31,031 nucleotides of DNA, taken from positions 1 to 31,031 of the forward strand of contig RFXC01000018.1 in the NCBI GenBank assembly GCA_009921765.1, given 5' to 3'. The notes below the pieces were generated by a model. That model was not told where the DNA came from, ran no database searches, and saw nothing but the letters and a program-made list of their open reading frames with translations. Position numbers and translations under genes: made by a program. Numbering within the stretch: position 1 is the first letter of the stretch; every line of letters starts with the position of its first letter. Positions 1 through 8,194 of the stretch are shown one piece after another. The DNA is from Betaproteobacteria bacterium (GTDB lineage Bacteria > Pseudomonadota > Gammaproteobacteria > Burkholderiales > Burkholderiaceae).

Positions 1-869
1 ACCACCTCGGGCACGCGCAACGCCGCGTCAATGTCGGCGGCCAGACGCTCTATCACGGCGGCAGGCGTTGCAGCCGGTACCATCACCCCATACCAGAGCG
101 CCACCTCGATGCCGGGAAGGCCGAGCTCACGAAAGGTGGGCGCATCGGGGGCGAGCGGATTGCGCTCCGCACTCGCCGCCGCCAGCACCCGAAGCTTGCC
201 CGACTGGACTTGCCCAATCAGGGAAGGCGCACCGTCGAACATGATCTGCACCTGACCGCCCACCAGATCGGTGACCGCCGGGCCGCTGCCCTTGTAGGGC
301 ACATGCAGCAGATCGACCCCCGCCACGATCCGGAACAGCTCACCCGACAGATGCGGCGCACCGCCCTTGCCGGAGGACGCAAACGTCACCCGCCCGGGCG
401 ACCGACGCGCCTCGGCAATGAGATCCTGAACCGAGCGCCAACCCGTGCCCGCATTGACCGCCATGATGAGCGGCAGCTTGGCGAGCATGGTGACGGGCAC
501 CAGATCCTTCATCGGGTCGTAGGGCAGCTTGCTCGCGAGATGCGGCCCGATGCCATGCGTGGTGATTGAGTTCTGCAGCAGCGTGTAGCCATCGGGCGCC
601 GATTTGGCGACAAAGTCCGAAGCGATCGCGCCGCTTGCGCCTGCACGGTTTTCCACGACCACCGGTTGACCCAGCGACACCGAGAGCCGCGGAGCGATCG
701 TACGGGCGATGAAATCGGCAGCGCCGCCCGGCGGCACTGGAACCACCAGCTTCACCGGTCGCAACGGATAGCCGGCCGCCGGCGTTGACGGCGCGGCTGA
801 CTGCGCGACCGCGACCAGCGACCATCCTGCCGCAACGCTGATGACGAACAAGGTACGAAGTCGTGACAT
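1..869 (-). CDS. Bug/TctC-family tripartite tricarboxylate transporter receptor, 3' end cut by window edge
   Basis: This is a periplasmic solute-binding receptor of the Bug (TctC) family. It is read on the minus strand from an ATG at 869 and stays open to the left edge, giving 289 codons; the family is usually about 320 residues, so roughly 30 C-terminal residues are missing. The N-terminus MSRLRTLFVISVAAGW followed by a hydrophobic run ending near AVAQS looks like a Sec signal peptide. Family marks follow in order: YPLRPVKLVVPVPPGG, the GQPVVVENRAGA segment, APDGYTLL, and later LLHVPYKGSGPA. It is transcribed divergently from the NMT1-like gene. The ligand cannot be read from sequence. The family assignment is firm; no membrane subunits (TctA/TctB) are nearby. 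Confidence 0.93.
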   Translation of the reverse strand, partial: MSRLRTLFVISVAAGWSLVAVAQSAAPSTPAAGYPLRPVKLVVPVPPGGAADFIARTIAPRLSVSLGQPVVVENRAGASGAIASDFVAKSAPDGYTLLQNSITTHGIGPHLASKLPYDPMKDLVPVTMLAKLPLIMAVNAGTGWRSVQDLIAEARRSPGRVTFASSGKGGAPHLSGELFRIVAGVDLLHVPYKGSGPAVTDLVGGQVQIMFDGAPSLIGQVQSGKLRVLAAASAERNPLAPDAPTFRELGLPGIEVALWYGVMVPAATPAAVIERLAADIDAALRVPEV

Positions 870-986
870 GGGTTGATCCTGAATCGATAAGGGGAACGCG
901 GCACAATCATGGCGGCAATCGCTCATCACTGCAGTTTTGACACCAAGCGCCGGAGGGTGACCAGGGCGGCGCACTCTCAGGGACCC

Positions 987-1931
987 ATGGTGAACATTCA
1001 GCTCGCTGAAAATTTTCGGGCCGTTTTCTACGCGCCGTTTTATGCCTGCCTGGAGCTCGGCTGGTTTCGCGACCGCGGGCTTGAGGTGGCGCTCGTCGCC
1101 TCGCCTTCACCCGGCGCGGGGATCGCCGACATGCTGCGAGGCGACATTCATCTGGTCTGGGGCGGACCGATGCGCGTTCTGAAAGATCGGGACCAGAACC
1201 CGACCGGCCCGCACTCGCTGGTCGCCTTCGGCGAAGTGGCCGCGCGCGATCCGTTCTATCTGGTGGGACGTCCCGGTCTTGAGCCCTTCGCGCTCAGCGC
1301 ACTCCCAACCCTGCGCCTCGCCACGGTGAGCGAAGTGGTCACCCCCTGGCTGTGTCTGCAGCAGGATCTGCGCGACATCGGAATCGACCCGAGCACGATC
1401 AGGCGACATGCGGACGCCCCGATGGCAGACAATCTGCGCGCCCTGGCCACGGGGCAGATCGATGTGGCGCAACTCTTTGAACCCTTCGTGAGCCTCGCGC
1501 TGGACGAAGGAATCGGGCAGCCGCTTCACGCCGCGCATGCACGCGGGCCCACGGCCTACACCACCTTTCTTTCAACCGTCGAAAACATTGAGCGTCATGG
1601 CGAGGCCTTCAGCGCCATGGCTGAAGCGCTCGCCCGCTTCGGGCCCTGGATGAATGCCGAAGGCCCGCGCGAACTGGGCCGGCTGGTTGGCCATCTTTAT
1701 CCGCAACTCGCGCCCGATCTGCTCGAGCGGTGCCTGGCCCGTTGCCACCAGACAGCCATCTGGTCGTGTCAGCCGCAGGTGTCACGGGCTGGCTTTCATC
1801 GTCTGGCAAAAAGTCTTGCTTCGGCCCGCTTCATTTCGCAGGTGGCCGCGTATGAAGACTGCGTCGCGCCCTGGGCCCAGGAACCCGCTCAGCGGTTGGC
1901 GCCGCCCACCTCGCGAGCAAGCGGCCCATAG
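987..1931 (+). CDS. NMT1/THI5-like (SsuA-type) substrate-binding protein
   Basis: A 314-residue protein of the NMT1/THI5-like periplasmic-binding fold, which in ABC transporters binds sulfonates, nitrate-like ions or pyrimidine precursors. It begins MVNIQLAENFRAVFYAPFY, the usual opening beta strand and helix of this fold, followed by LELGWFRDRGLEVAL and the ligand-loop segment LVWGGPMRV. An in-frame ATG lies upstream at 909, but the extra 26 residues are basic, are not a signal peptide, and precede the conserved start of the fold. The ATG at 987 is preferred, with AGGGA three bases before it. No signal peptide is visible with either start and no ABC permease or ATPase gene is adjacent, so a cytoplasmic or enzymatic role is possible. 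Its 3' end overlaps the convergent Bug gene by 43 bases. Confidence 0.82.
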   Translation: MVNIQLAENFRAVFYAPFYACLELGWFRDRGLEVALVASPSPGAGIADMLRGDIHLVWGGPMRVLKDRDQNPTGPHSLVAFGEVAARDPFYLVGRPGLEPFALSALPTLRLATVSEVVTPWLCLQQDLRDIGIDPSTIRRHADAPMADNLRALATGQIDVAQLFEPFVSLALDEGIGQPLHAAHARGPTAYTTFLSTVENIERHGEAFSAMAEALARFGPWMNAEGPRELGRLVGHLYPQLAPDLLERCLARCHQTAIWSCQPQVSRAGFHRLAKSLASARFISQVAAYEDCVAPWAQEPAQRLAPPTSRASGP

Positions 1932-2872
1932 GTTGCGCTGAAACGGTCGATGTGCGCCTTGACGGCTTCAGGCGAATTCTCGGCGGCCAGCGGAACGGTA
2001 TGCCCGAATCCCTGCAGCCGATCGCGCACATCCGGGTGTTCAAGCGCCGCAGCGAACTGCCGGTTCAACTCACGCTGAATCGCAACCGGTGTGCCCTTGG
2101 GCGCAAGCACATAGTTGGTGATTTCCACTGCAAGATCCGGGTACCCGGCTTCGCTCAGCGTTGGGGTATCGGGTAGCCGAGACGAACGTTTCGCCGAGGT
2201 GATGGCAAGCGGCTTGAGGCGCCCCTCCTGAATGTGCGGCATCATCAGCGTCTGGGTATCGAAGACGACTTGAACCTCATTGGCGCGCAGCGCCTGAATC
2301 ATCGGGGCATTGCCCTTGTAGGGCACGTGCACCATCTTGAGCCCGGCGACCTTGTTGAAGTGCTCGCCCACCAGATGCTGGGGGCCGCCGATACCGGATG
2401 AGCCCCAGGTGAGCTTGTCGGGCTCCGCGCGAACCCGTGCGATGAACTGGGCCAGATCAGGAAACCGCTGCGCGTTATCGCTGTTGGTGGCCAGCACAAA
2501 CGGATAGGAATACACAATCGCGATCGGCGTGAAGTCGTTGCTGGGATGCCATGACAGCCCTGCGACAACCGGAAGCACCGCGTTCGAACTCGTGGCAATC
2601 AGCAACACATGCCCGTCGGGCGCGGCCCGCATCAACTCGGCGACCGCAATCGCGCCACCGCCGCCAGGCTTGGCCTCGACGATCACCGACTGGCCCATCG
2701 TCTCCACCAGGCGCTGGGCCACGATGCGCGCAACAATATCGGTGCCGCCGCCGGCAGCAAACGGGATGATCAGCTTGATCGGGCGCTCGGGAAACTTGAG
2801 CGGCTGCGCGGTCCCTGCAAAGTGCAGCCCAGCCATCACCAACATCAAGACCGTTTTGATCAGAGAAAACAT
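1889..2872 (-). CDS. Bug/TctC-family solute receptor
   Basis: A complete 327-residue Bug receptor, a periplasmic Venus-flytrap protein for carboxylated or similar small molecules. Residues 1-22 form a hydrophobic signal peptide ending in FAGTAQ. The mature part carries RPIKLIIPFAAGGGTD, the GQSVIVEAKPGGGG loop, APDGHVLL and MVHVPYKGNAPM, all in the expected order. The ATG at 2872 has a strong GGGAGG ribosome site just upstream. It lies 25 bases downstream of the sugar-isomerase-like gene on the same strand, so the two are probably one transcript and the receptor may collect the substrate of that enzyme. Its stop codon sits inside the end of the convergent NMT1-like gene. The ligand is unknown. 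Confidence 0.95.
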   Translation of the reverse strand: MFSLIKTVLMLVMAGLHFAGTAQPLKFPERPIKLIIPFAAGGGTDIVARIVAQRLVETMGQSVIVEAKPGGGGAIAVAELMRAAPDGHVLLIATSSNAVLPVVAGLSWHPSNDFTPIAIVYSYPFVLATNSDNAQRFPDLAQFIARVRAEPDKLTWGSSGIGGPQHLVGEHFNKVAGLKMVHVPYKGNAPMIQALRANEVQVVFDTQTLMMPHIQEGRLKPLAITSAKRSSRLPDTPTLSEAGYPDLAVEITNYVLAPKGTPVAIQRELNRQFAAALEHPDVRDRLQGFGHTVPLAAENSPEAVKAHIDRFSATYGPLAREVGGANR

Positions 2873-2897
2873 GTGACCTCCCAGGGTTCATCGCTTG

Positions 2898-3743
2898 TCA
2901 GACCGGTCGCTCCATCGCCGGCGCGAAGCCATGAATGCTTCTCAGATACCGGGCGCTCTCGGAACCATCGATTGCCGGGGTGTTCAGGCCGGCCTGGTGC
3001 ACGGTGACATAGCCGTGATAGCCCACCGCGGCAAGCTGCGCCAACACGGCCGGGAAATTGATTCCCCTCGCATCCCAAAGCGGAATCTGCTCAAAGCGGA
3101 TGGGTCCCCGACACCAGGTGTTAATCACCGAGGGACCCGCAGGATCAAGCCGCTGATTCTGCAAATACACATTGAAAATGTGGGGCGCCAGGCGGGTGAT
3201 AGTGTCCGCCCCATACGACTCGCCACACAGTTCGAGGTTGGCCGGCTCGTAGGTGATCCCAAAGTTGTCGCAACCGATTCGTTCAACGACCCGCAGCATG
3301 GGTTCGACCTGCTCGAAAAGCGATCGGTTATGACACTGATGAACGAGCCGGATATTGCGCTCTCGCGCCTCAAGGCTCGCGCGCCGCGCCCACTCGATGT
3401 CTTCTTCCACACGCAGCGCCACCCTGATGAGCTTGCATTCAAACGCCTCCGCAAGATCGAGAAACGGCGTGATCGCGCGAAGGGCAGCAGGCCCCTCGTC
3501 GGAATTCTCAGGAATGGCGAAGTCGCCCGTGATCATGGAGACCGCAAGCCCTCGGCGCCTGAGCAGCGCAGCCGCCTCCGCGATCTGCTCTCGAGAACTG
3601 TGGACGCCCACCTGCGAGGCGCGCATGCACACCGCGTGATAGCCGCTTGTGACTGCGATGTCGGCGAGTTCAGACAGGGTGAGCGCAGCGACGCGCTTGT
3701 TGAAGAACTGTTCGCCCACTCGCGCAGACAAAGAGAGTTTCAT
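2898..3743 (-). CDS. Sugar phosphate isomerase/epimerase-like TIM-barrel protein
   Basis: A 281-residue protein of the xylose-isomerase-like (AP endonuclease 2) TIM-barrel superfamily, which includes ketose epimerases, inosose dehydratases and hydroxypyruvate isomerases. The barrel can be followed from MKLSLSARVG through GYHAVCMRASQ, GLAVSMITGD, CKLIRVALR, IRLVHQCHN, FGITYEPANL, HIFNVYLQNQ and GYVTVHQAG. The usual divalent-metal ligands Glu, Asp, His, Glu appear changed: the fifth strand has His135/Gln136 instead of Glu-Asn, the sixth has Glu166 for Asp, the seventh keeps His188, and the eighth has His249/Gln250 where Glu is normal. Function may therefore differ from classical epimerases. It is the first gene of a unit with the Bug receptor 25 bases downstream. 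The exact reaction is not assignable. Confidence 0.85.
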   Translation of the reverse strand: MKLSLSARVGEQFFNKRVAALTLSELADIAVTSGYHAVCMRASQVGVHSSREQIAEAAALLRRRGLAVSMITGDFAIPENSDEGPAALRAITPFLDLAEAFECKLIRVALRVEEDIEWARRASLEARERNIRLVHQCHNRSLFEQVEPMLRVVERIGCDNFGITYEPANLELCGESYGADTITRLAPHIFNVYLQNQRLDPAGPSVINTWCRGPIRFEQIPLWDARGINFPAVLAQLAAVGYHGYVTVHQAGLNTPAIDGSESARYLRSIHGFAPAMERPV

Positions 3744-3903
3744 CGCTTAAGACCGGTTGGAGAGACCATGCCAACATAACCCAGCCCACCCGCCCTGTCA
3801 CGCGAGGCGCCTGCCCCGCGAGATGTCCCGATCGCGCGTGCCCGGATAGACACCCGGAAGTGCATCGGATAGATTTTGTGGTTCCCTTCGACAGGTGCTC
3901 CGC

Positions 3904-4878
3904 ATGAAGCTTTCCTTTCTTCGCCTCCTGGCCGTACCCCTCGCCATGTTCGCGCTCGCCAGCCCCTGCACCGCTCAGCCCGATAACTATCCGAACCGGC
4001 CGGTTCGGCTGATCGTACCCTTCGCACCCGGCGGCCCCACTGACACCGTCGCACGGGTGATGGGCGAGCAGCTCCAGCGCCAATGGAAGCAGCCCGTGGT
4101 GATCGATTACAAACCGGGGGCAGGTACCGTGGTGGGCACCCAGCTGGTGGCCCGTGCGCCCGCCGACGGCTATACGCTTGGCATGGCGATCAGCGCCCTC
4201 ATGATCAATCCGGCGCTGCGTAGCGACCTGCCCTACGACACCGTGCGCGAAGTGGCGGCGGTCTCGCTTATCGGGCAAGCGCACTTCGGGCTCTTCGCCC
4301 ATCCGTCCACCCCCTTTTCAAGCGTCGCCGAGCTGATCGCCTATGCACGGAGCCGCCCGGATGCACTCAGCTACGCCACCCCGGGTACGGGTACGGGTAC
4401 GCATCTGGCGGGCGAAATGCTCGGTCATCTTGCGGGCATCAAGATGCTTCATGTGCCCTACAAGGGAAGTGCCCCGGCGCAGGTGGATGTGGCGGGCGGC
4501 CGAGTGCCGCTGCTCTTTGATGTCCTGTTTTCAGCCATGCCGATGGTGCGTGACGGACGCCTGAAAATGCTTGCCCTCGCAAGCCCGCAACGTGCGCGCT
4601 CGGCGCCCGAAATCGCCCTCATCGCCGAAACCCTGCCAGGCTTCTCGGCAATGAGCCTGATCGGCATCATCGGCCCGGCTGGCATGCCCACCGCACTTCT
4701 CGATCGCATCAGTGCCGACCTGGGTGAGGCGGTTCGCGCGCCCGCTGTGACCGAACGAATGAACCAGCTGGGCATGGAGCCGGTGGGTTCAACGCATGCC
4801 GAGTACTCGCGGATTGTGCGCGAGGAAATCGGCAAGTGGACCCAGGTCGTCAAGACCGCTCAGATCAAGCTTGATTGA
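3904..4878 (+). CDS. Bug/TctC-family solute receptor
   Basis: A 324-residue Bug receptor. The ATG at 3904 is chosen over an in-frame GTG at 3895 because ACAGG lies eight bases before the ATG and the signal peptide MKLSFLRLLAVPLAMFALAS begins cleanly there, ending near CTAQ. Mature landmarks are RPVRLIVPFAPGGPTD, the YKPGAGTVVG loop, APADGYTL, MLHVPYKGSAPA and a C-terminal KWTQVVKTAQIK. A short hexanucleotide repeat at 4383-4400 gives an unusual Gly-Thr-Gly-Thr-Gly-Thr stretch in a loop. The TauD-like dioxygenase starts 10 bases after its stop, so this receptor probably delivers or senses the substrate of that enzyme. Confidence 0.94.
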   Translation: MKLSFLRLLAVPLAMFALASPCTAQPDNYPNRPVRLIVPFAPGGPTDTVARVMGEQLQRQWKQPVVIDYKPGAGTVVGTQLVARAPADGYTLGMAISALMINPALRSDLPYDTVREVAAVSLIGQAHFGLFAHPSTPFSSVAELIAYARSRPDALSYATPGTGTGTHLAGEMLGHLAGIKMLHVPYKGSAPAQVDVAGGRVPLLFDVLFSAMPMVRDGRLKMLALASPQRARSAPEIALIAETLPGFSAMSLIGIIGPAGMPTALLDRISADLGEAVRAPAVTERMNQLGMEPVGSTHAEYSRIVREEIGKWTQVVKTAQIKLD

Positions 4879-4888
4879 GGACGCTGCC

Positions 4889-5827
4889 GTGCTCACGCTT
4901 TCCCTCAAACCGCTCACCCCGTTCGCTGCGGAAGTTCACGATCTCGATCTGCGCACGCCGCTGGGGCCGGACGGCAGAGCCGCAATCGAGGCGGCCATGG
5001 ACGAGCATGCGGTGCTGGTGTTTCGTGGCCAGCAGCTCGACCAGGATCAGCAGATTGCGTTTGCACGCGCGCTCGGCCCGCTGGACCTCGGCCTGCGCCG
5101 CGTACGCATGGTGCAAACCCGGGCGCACCGCTTTCGCCACGAGGAACTGGCCGACATCTCCAATGTCACCGCCGAGGGCGAGGTTGCGCCGCGTGACCAC
5201 GCCAAGATCGTGAGCAACCTGGCCAACCAACTCTGGCATAGCGACAGCTCATTTCAGAAACCCCGGGCGAAATACTCGATGTTGTATTCAGTGGTGACCC
5301 CAGAGACCGGCGGCGACACCGAGTTCGCCGACCTTCGCATGGCCTGGGAGGCGCTTCCCGATTGGCGCAAGCGCCAGGTCGAGCCGCTCGCGGCGGTTCA
5401 CTACGCACTGCACTCGCGATTCATGCTGGGCGACACCCACTACACGCCGGAACAGCGCGATGCGATCAAGCCAGCGGTCTGGCCCCTGGTTCAAACCGAT
5501 CCGCGCTCCGGACGCAAGATCCTCTTCGTCGGGATTCACGCCTGCGAGATTCCAGGCATGCCGTTACCCGAAGCGCGACTGCTGTTGCTCGATCTACTTG
5601 AACATGCCACGCAGCGCGAATTCATTTATCGGCATCAGTGGCAGGTCGGTGATCTGGTCATGTGGGACAACACGGCCACGCTTCATCGCGGCCGCCACTT
5701 CGATGTTTCGCAGCGCCGCGAGTTGCGCCGCGCCACGACCGAAGAGGTTGGGCTCTCTCCCGAGGCTGAGTCGCTCGCCGCGCGGGGTGCCGACCAGATC
5801 ACCCACTATCGTTATCAGACCGCTTAA
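4889..5827 (+). CDS. TauD/TfdA-family Fe(II)/2-oxoglutarate-dependent dioxygenase
   Basis: A 312-residue member of the TauD/TfdA dioxygenase family, whose members hydroxylate taurine, alkyl sulfates, 2,4-D or related acids with oxygen and 2-oxoglutarate. The start is a GTG at 4889 with GAGGA (4877-4881) seven bases upstream; the open frame continues further back but only inside the preceding gene. The iron site is visible: His117 and Asp119 in WHSDSSF and the distal His266 in TATLHRGRHFD, followed by Arg280/Arg281 suited to binding the 2-oxoglutarate carboxylate. The N-terminal FAAEVHDLDL and VLVFRGQQL are typical of the family. The length suits a TfdA-like enzyme (about 290-310). It is translated just downstream of a Bug receptor. 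The substrate is not predictable from sequence alone. Confidence 0.93.
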   Translation: MLTLSLKPLTPFAAEVHDLDLRTPLGPDGRAAIEAAMDEHAVLVFRGQQLDQDQQIAFARALGPLDLGLRRVRMVQTRAHRFRHEELADISNVTAEGEVAPRDHAKIVSNLANQLWHSDSSFQKPRAKYSMLYSVVTPETGGDTEFADLRMAWEALPDWRKRQVEPLAAVHYALHSRFMLGDTHYTPEQRDAIKPAVWPLVQTDPRSGRKILFVGIHACEIPGMPLPEARLLLLDLLEHATQREFIYRHQWQVGDLVMWDNTATLHRGRHFDVSQRRELRRATTEEVGLSPEAESLAARGADQITHYRYQTA

Positions 5828-5889
5828 CCGGATCGCAGCCTGCACGTCCTCAGCCTGCCGTTCCGGCCGCAGCCCGGATCGCAGCCTGC
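5828..5889. repeat. 16-base direct repeat at the junction of dioxygenase and sulfatase genes
   Basis: CCGGATCGCAGCCTGC occurs at 5828-5843, in the gap after the dioxygenase stop, and again at 5874-5889 inside the 3' end of the sulfatase gene, 46 bases apart. The two copies are identical. They might be a short duplication or recombination scar where two gene blocks meet, or chance. Confidence 0.5.
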
Positions 5890-8162
5890 GCATTCGCTTC
5901 GCTGGGCTCGAGAATGCTTCCGGGGGCAAGTTCACCCGGCTCGATCAGAATGTGGTCGATCACCCCACCGTATGGAAATGCGCCGCGATGCGCATAGCGT
6001 TCACTCACCGACAACCGACGCGACAGCCCCACGCTCATGCCCGCAGTGGGGATGCGCAGCATGGTTGGCGACAGATCGATGCCCGCTGCAGAGGGCTCAC
6101 CGTTCAGCCAGACACTCGCGTGGCCCTTGCGCGCGCCGGTCGCCACATACTCGAAGCGATAGTGCTGGCGACCTTCTGACAGCGGAATCGGCGGCAAGGT
6201 GGTCGGCTGATGCCACCATTGGTACACACAATGAACCAGGCCTGCCTCCACAAAAAGCGCGAGGCCACAAAAGCGGTCGCCGAGTGCAAAGATCACCCCT
6301 TCCTGCCCGTGAGACCAGTCGAACAACGCCTCCAGCCGGTAGCTGCGATCACAGACCAGGGGCGAGACCACCAACGATGGCACCGAAGGGCCCACCGGAT
6401 AGAACCGGCGTGGCATCAACATGCGTGATACCTCATGGGGCGGCACATGGTGGTTTCGACGCTCATCGCGCGTGTCGATCGGGTAGACATGGTTGGCACC
6501 CGCTTCGGCCTCGAATTCATCGATCATCTGACGCAACCGCGCAGACTCGGTCGATGCAAGGTCGTTGATCTCGGCGGGATCGTCGGCCAGGTTGAACAGC
6601 ATCCAGTTGTCCAGATCGATCGCCTTGTCCGGGGTCTGGAGCGATACGATCTTCCAGGCGCCCGAGATGTAGGCCCGGCTACCCTGCAATTCATAGTATT
6701 GACGCTCGCGCGCGGGCGGCGCGCTGGCATTGCCGACGATATGGGAGAAACTCCGGCCGTCGCAGGGCTGGGTCTGAAAGCCGTTGAAGTGCCCGGGCAT
6801 GCTCGCACCCGCGTAGTCCATGACCGTGGGCAACACATCCGTGACATGGACCCACTGCCTTCGGATGGCGCCTGGATCGGCAATCTTCTGGGGCCAGTGC
6901 ATCACGAGCGGCACGCGAATGCCACCCGCCATGGGGGTGCGCTTGAAATAGCGGTAAGGCGTGTTGCTGAGCTGCGTCCATCCGGTGGGATAGCAGACGT
7001 AGGTATCAGCGTCTCCCACCCGGTCTTCCTGCAGCAGCCGGAAATTGAGTGACATGTTTTCGGTGGCACCCATCCGGCGCCCGATCAGATTCATGACGCC
7101 CGACGGCCCGGCCACCGCGTTGGCGCCGTTGTCGGAAGTGAGCAGCACCAGGGTGTTGTCGAAGAGACCCACCCGGCGTAGGCAGTGCATCAGCCGACCC
7201 ACGTTCTGATCGGCGTTGTCGAGGAGCGCCGCATACACCTCCATGTAACGCGCAAAGAGCGCGCGCTCATCGTCGGTGAGCGACGACCAGTCCGGCACAC
7301 CAGGGTTGCGTGGCGCAAAGCCCGCGTTCGGTTCGATCAGACCGGCCGCGCGCTGGCGCTCATAGCGGCGGCGGCGCAGCACATCCCAGCCCTCATCGAA
7401 GCGGCCGCGATACCGCTTGAGATCCGACGCCTTCGCATGCAGGGGGCCATGCGGCGTCTGGAACGCGAGATACAGAAAGAAGGGCTTGTCGGGCGAACTG
7501 GTCGCGTGCTGCGTGAGCCACTCCACAGCGCGCTGGGTGTAGTCATCCGGCGCAAAATAATCGTCGGGATAGCGCACCACGTTGGCCGGGTGGTTGCCCT
7601 CCATCATGTTGTCGGGTTGGAAATAGCTCGTTTCCGCGCCCATGAATCCGTAGAACTGGTCGAACCCACGCTGGATGGGCCAGGAGCGGGTATCGCCTCC
7701 CGGCAGATTGTTGCGGTCATAGGTGTTGTGCCATTTGCCCGCAGCCAGGGTTGAATACCCCCCGGCGCGAAGAAGCTCTGCCATGGTCGGCGCCGCCAGC
7801 GAAATCTCGCCGCCGTAGCCGGGGAACCCAGGGTTGCTCTGTGACAGCCAGCCACAGCCCACGCTGTGCGGATTACGCCCGGTGAGCAATGCCGCACGCG
7901 CGGGCGTGCACATGGGAACCGTGGTGTAGCCGGTGAATCGGAGCCCGCCCGCCGCCAGCGCATCGATGTGGGGCGTGTCGATATCGCCGCCAAAACACCC
8001 CAGATCCGAGAACCCCATGTCGTCCATGAGGATGACGATCACGTTTGGGCTACCGGCGCGTGCCCGGACCGGTGAAGGCCAATGCGGACGCGACTGCGCA
8101 AGCGTCTTGCCAAGAATGGCGCGTGCGCTCGGGTCTGACTGCTGAAGCGGGCGAGAGGTCAT
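5850..8162 (-). CDS. Type I arylsulfatase (formylglycine-dependent) with C-terminal beta-sandwich extension
   Basis: A 770-residue sulfatase that hydrolyses sulfate esters. The catalytic cysteine that must be oxidised to formylglycine is Cys85 in MCTPARAALLTGR, a perfect CxPxR signature. Metal ligands are Asp47-Asp48 in ILMDDMG and Asp344-Asn345 in LLTSDNGAN; Lys143 and His145 in AGKWH and His238 in TPHGP complete the usual site. The sulfatase domain fills about residues 38-560. The last ~150 residues are rich in beta strand, as in other 770-residue bacterial arylsulfatases. No signal peptide is visible, so a cytosolic location is likely, as for Pseudomonas AtsA. No activating enzyme (anSME or FGE) is in the window. 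It is the last gene of a probable transcript with the reductive dehalogenase homologue and a Bug receptor upstream. Confidence 0.95.
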   Translation of the reverse strand: MTSRPLQQSDPSARAILGKTLAQSRPHWPSPVRARAGSPNVIVILMDDMGFSDLGCFGGDIDTPHIDALAAGGLRFTGYTTVPMCTPARAALLTGRNPHSVGCGWLSQSNPGFPGYGGEISLAAPTMAELLRAGGYSTLAAGKWHNTYDRNNLPGGDTRSWPIQRGFDQFYGFMGAETSYFQPDNMMEGNHPANVVRYPDDYFAPDDYTQRAVEWLTQHATSSPDKPFFLYLAFQTPHGPLHAKASDLKRYRGRFDEGWDVLRRRRYERQRAAGLIEPNAGFAPRNPGVPDWSSLTDDERALFARYMEVYAALLDNADQNVGRLMHCLRRVGLFDNTLVLLTSDNGANAVAGPSGVMNLIGRRMGATENMSLNFRLLQEDRVGDADTYVCYPTGWTQLSNTPYRYFKRTPMAGGIRVPLVMHWPQKIADPGAIRRQWVHVTDVLPTVMDYAGASMPGHFNGFQTQPCDGRSFSHIVGNASAPPARERQYYELQGSRAYISGAWKIVSLQTPDKAIDLDNWMLFNLADDPAEINDLASTESARLRQMIDEFEAEAGANHVYPIDTRDERRNHHVPPHEVSRMLMPRRFYPVGPSVPSLVVSPLVCDRSYRLEALFDWSHGQEGVIFALGDRFCGLALFVEAGLVHCVYQWWHQPTTLPPIPLSEGRQHYRFEYVATGARKGHASVWLNGEPSAAGIDLSPTMLRIPTAGMSVGLSRRLSVSERYAHRGAFPYGGVIDHILIEPGELAPGSILEPSEANAQAAIRAAAGTAG

Positions 8163-8194
8163 GGCTTACTGCTCCGATGCTGGTGAGGGCCGAA

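Noticed and set aside
340..906. 188-codon open frame on the minus strand covering the start of the first Bug gene
   Set aside because: It is a different frame from the clear Bug protein read from 869; its translation is Arg/Gly-rich with no domain, as expected for a shadow frame in GC-rich DNA.
2895..3779. 294-codon plus-strand open frame opposite the sugar-isomerase-like gene
   Set aside because: It mirrors the minus-strand gene, which shows a coherent TIM barrel; the plus-strand product has no recognisable motif.
3744..3903. Intergenic region between the isomerase-like and Bug genes, checked for a riboswitch or small RNA
   Set aside because: No convincing long stem, conserved box or terminator was seen; it probably holds only divergent promoters.
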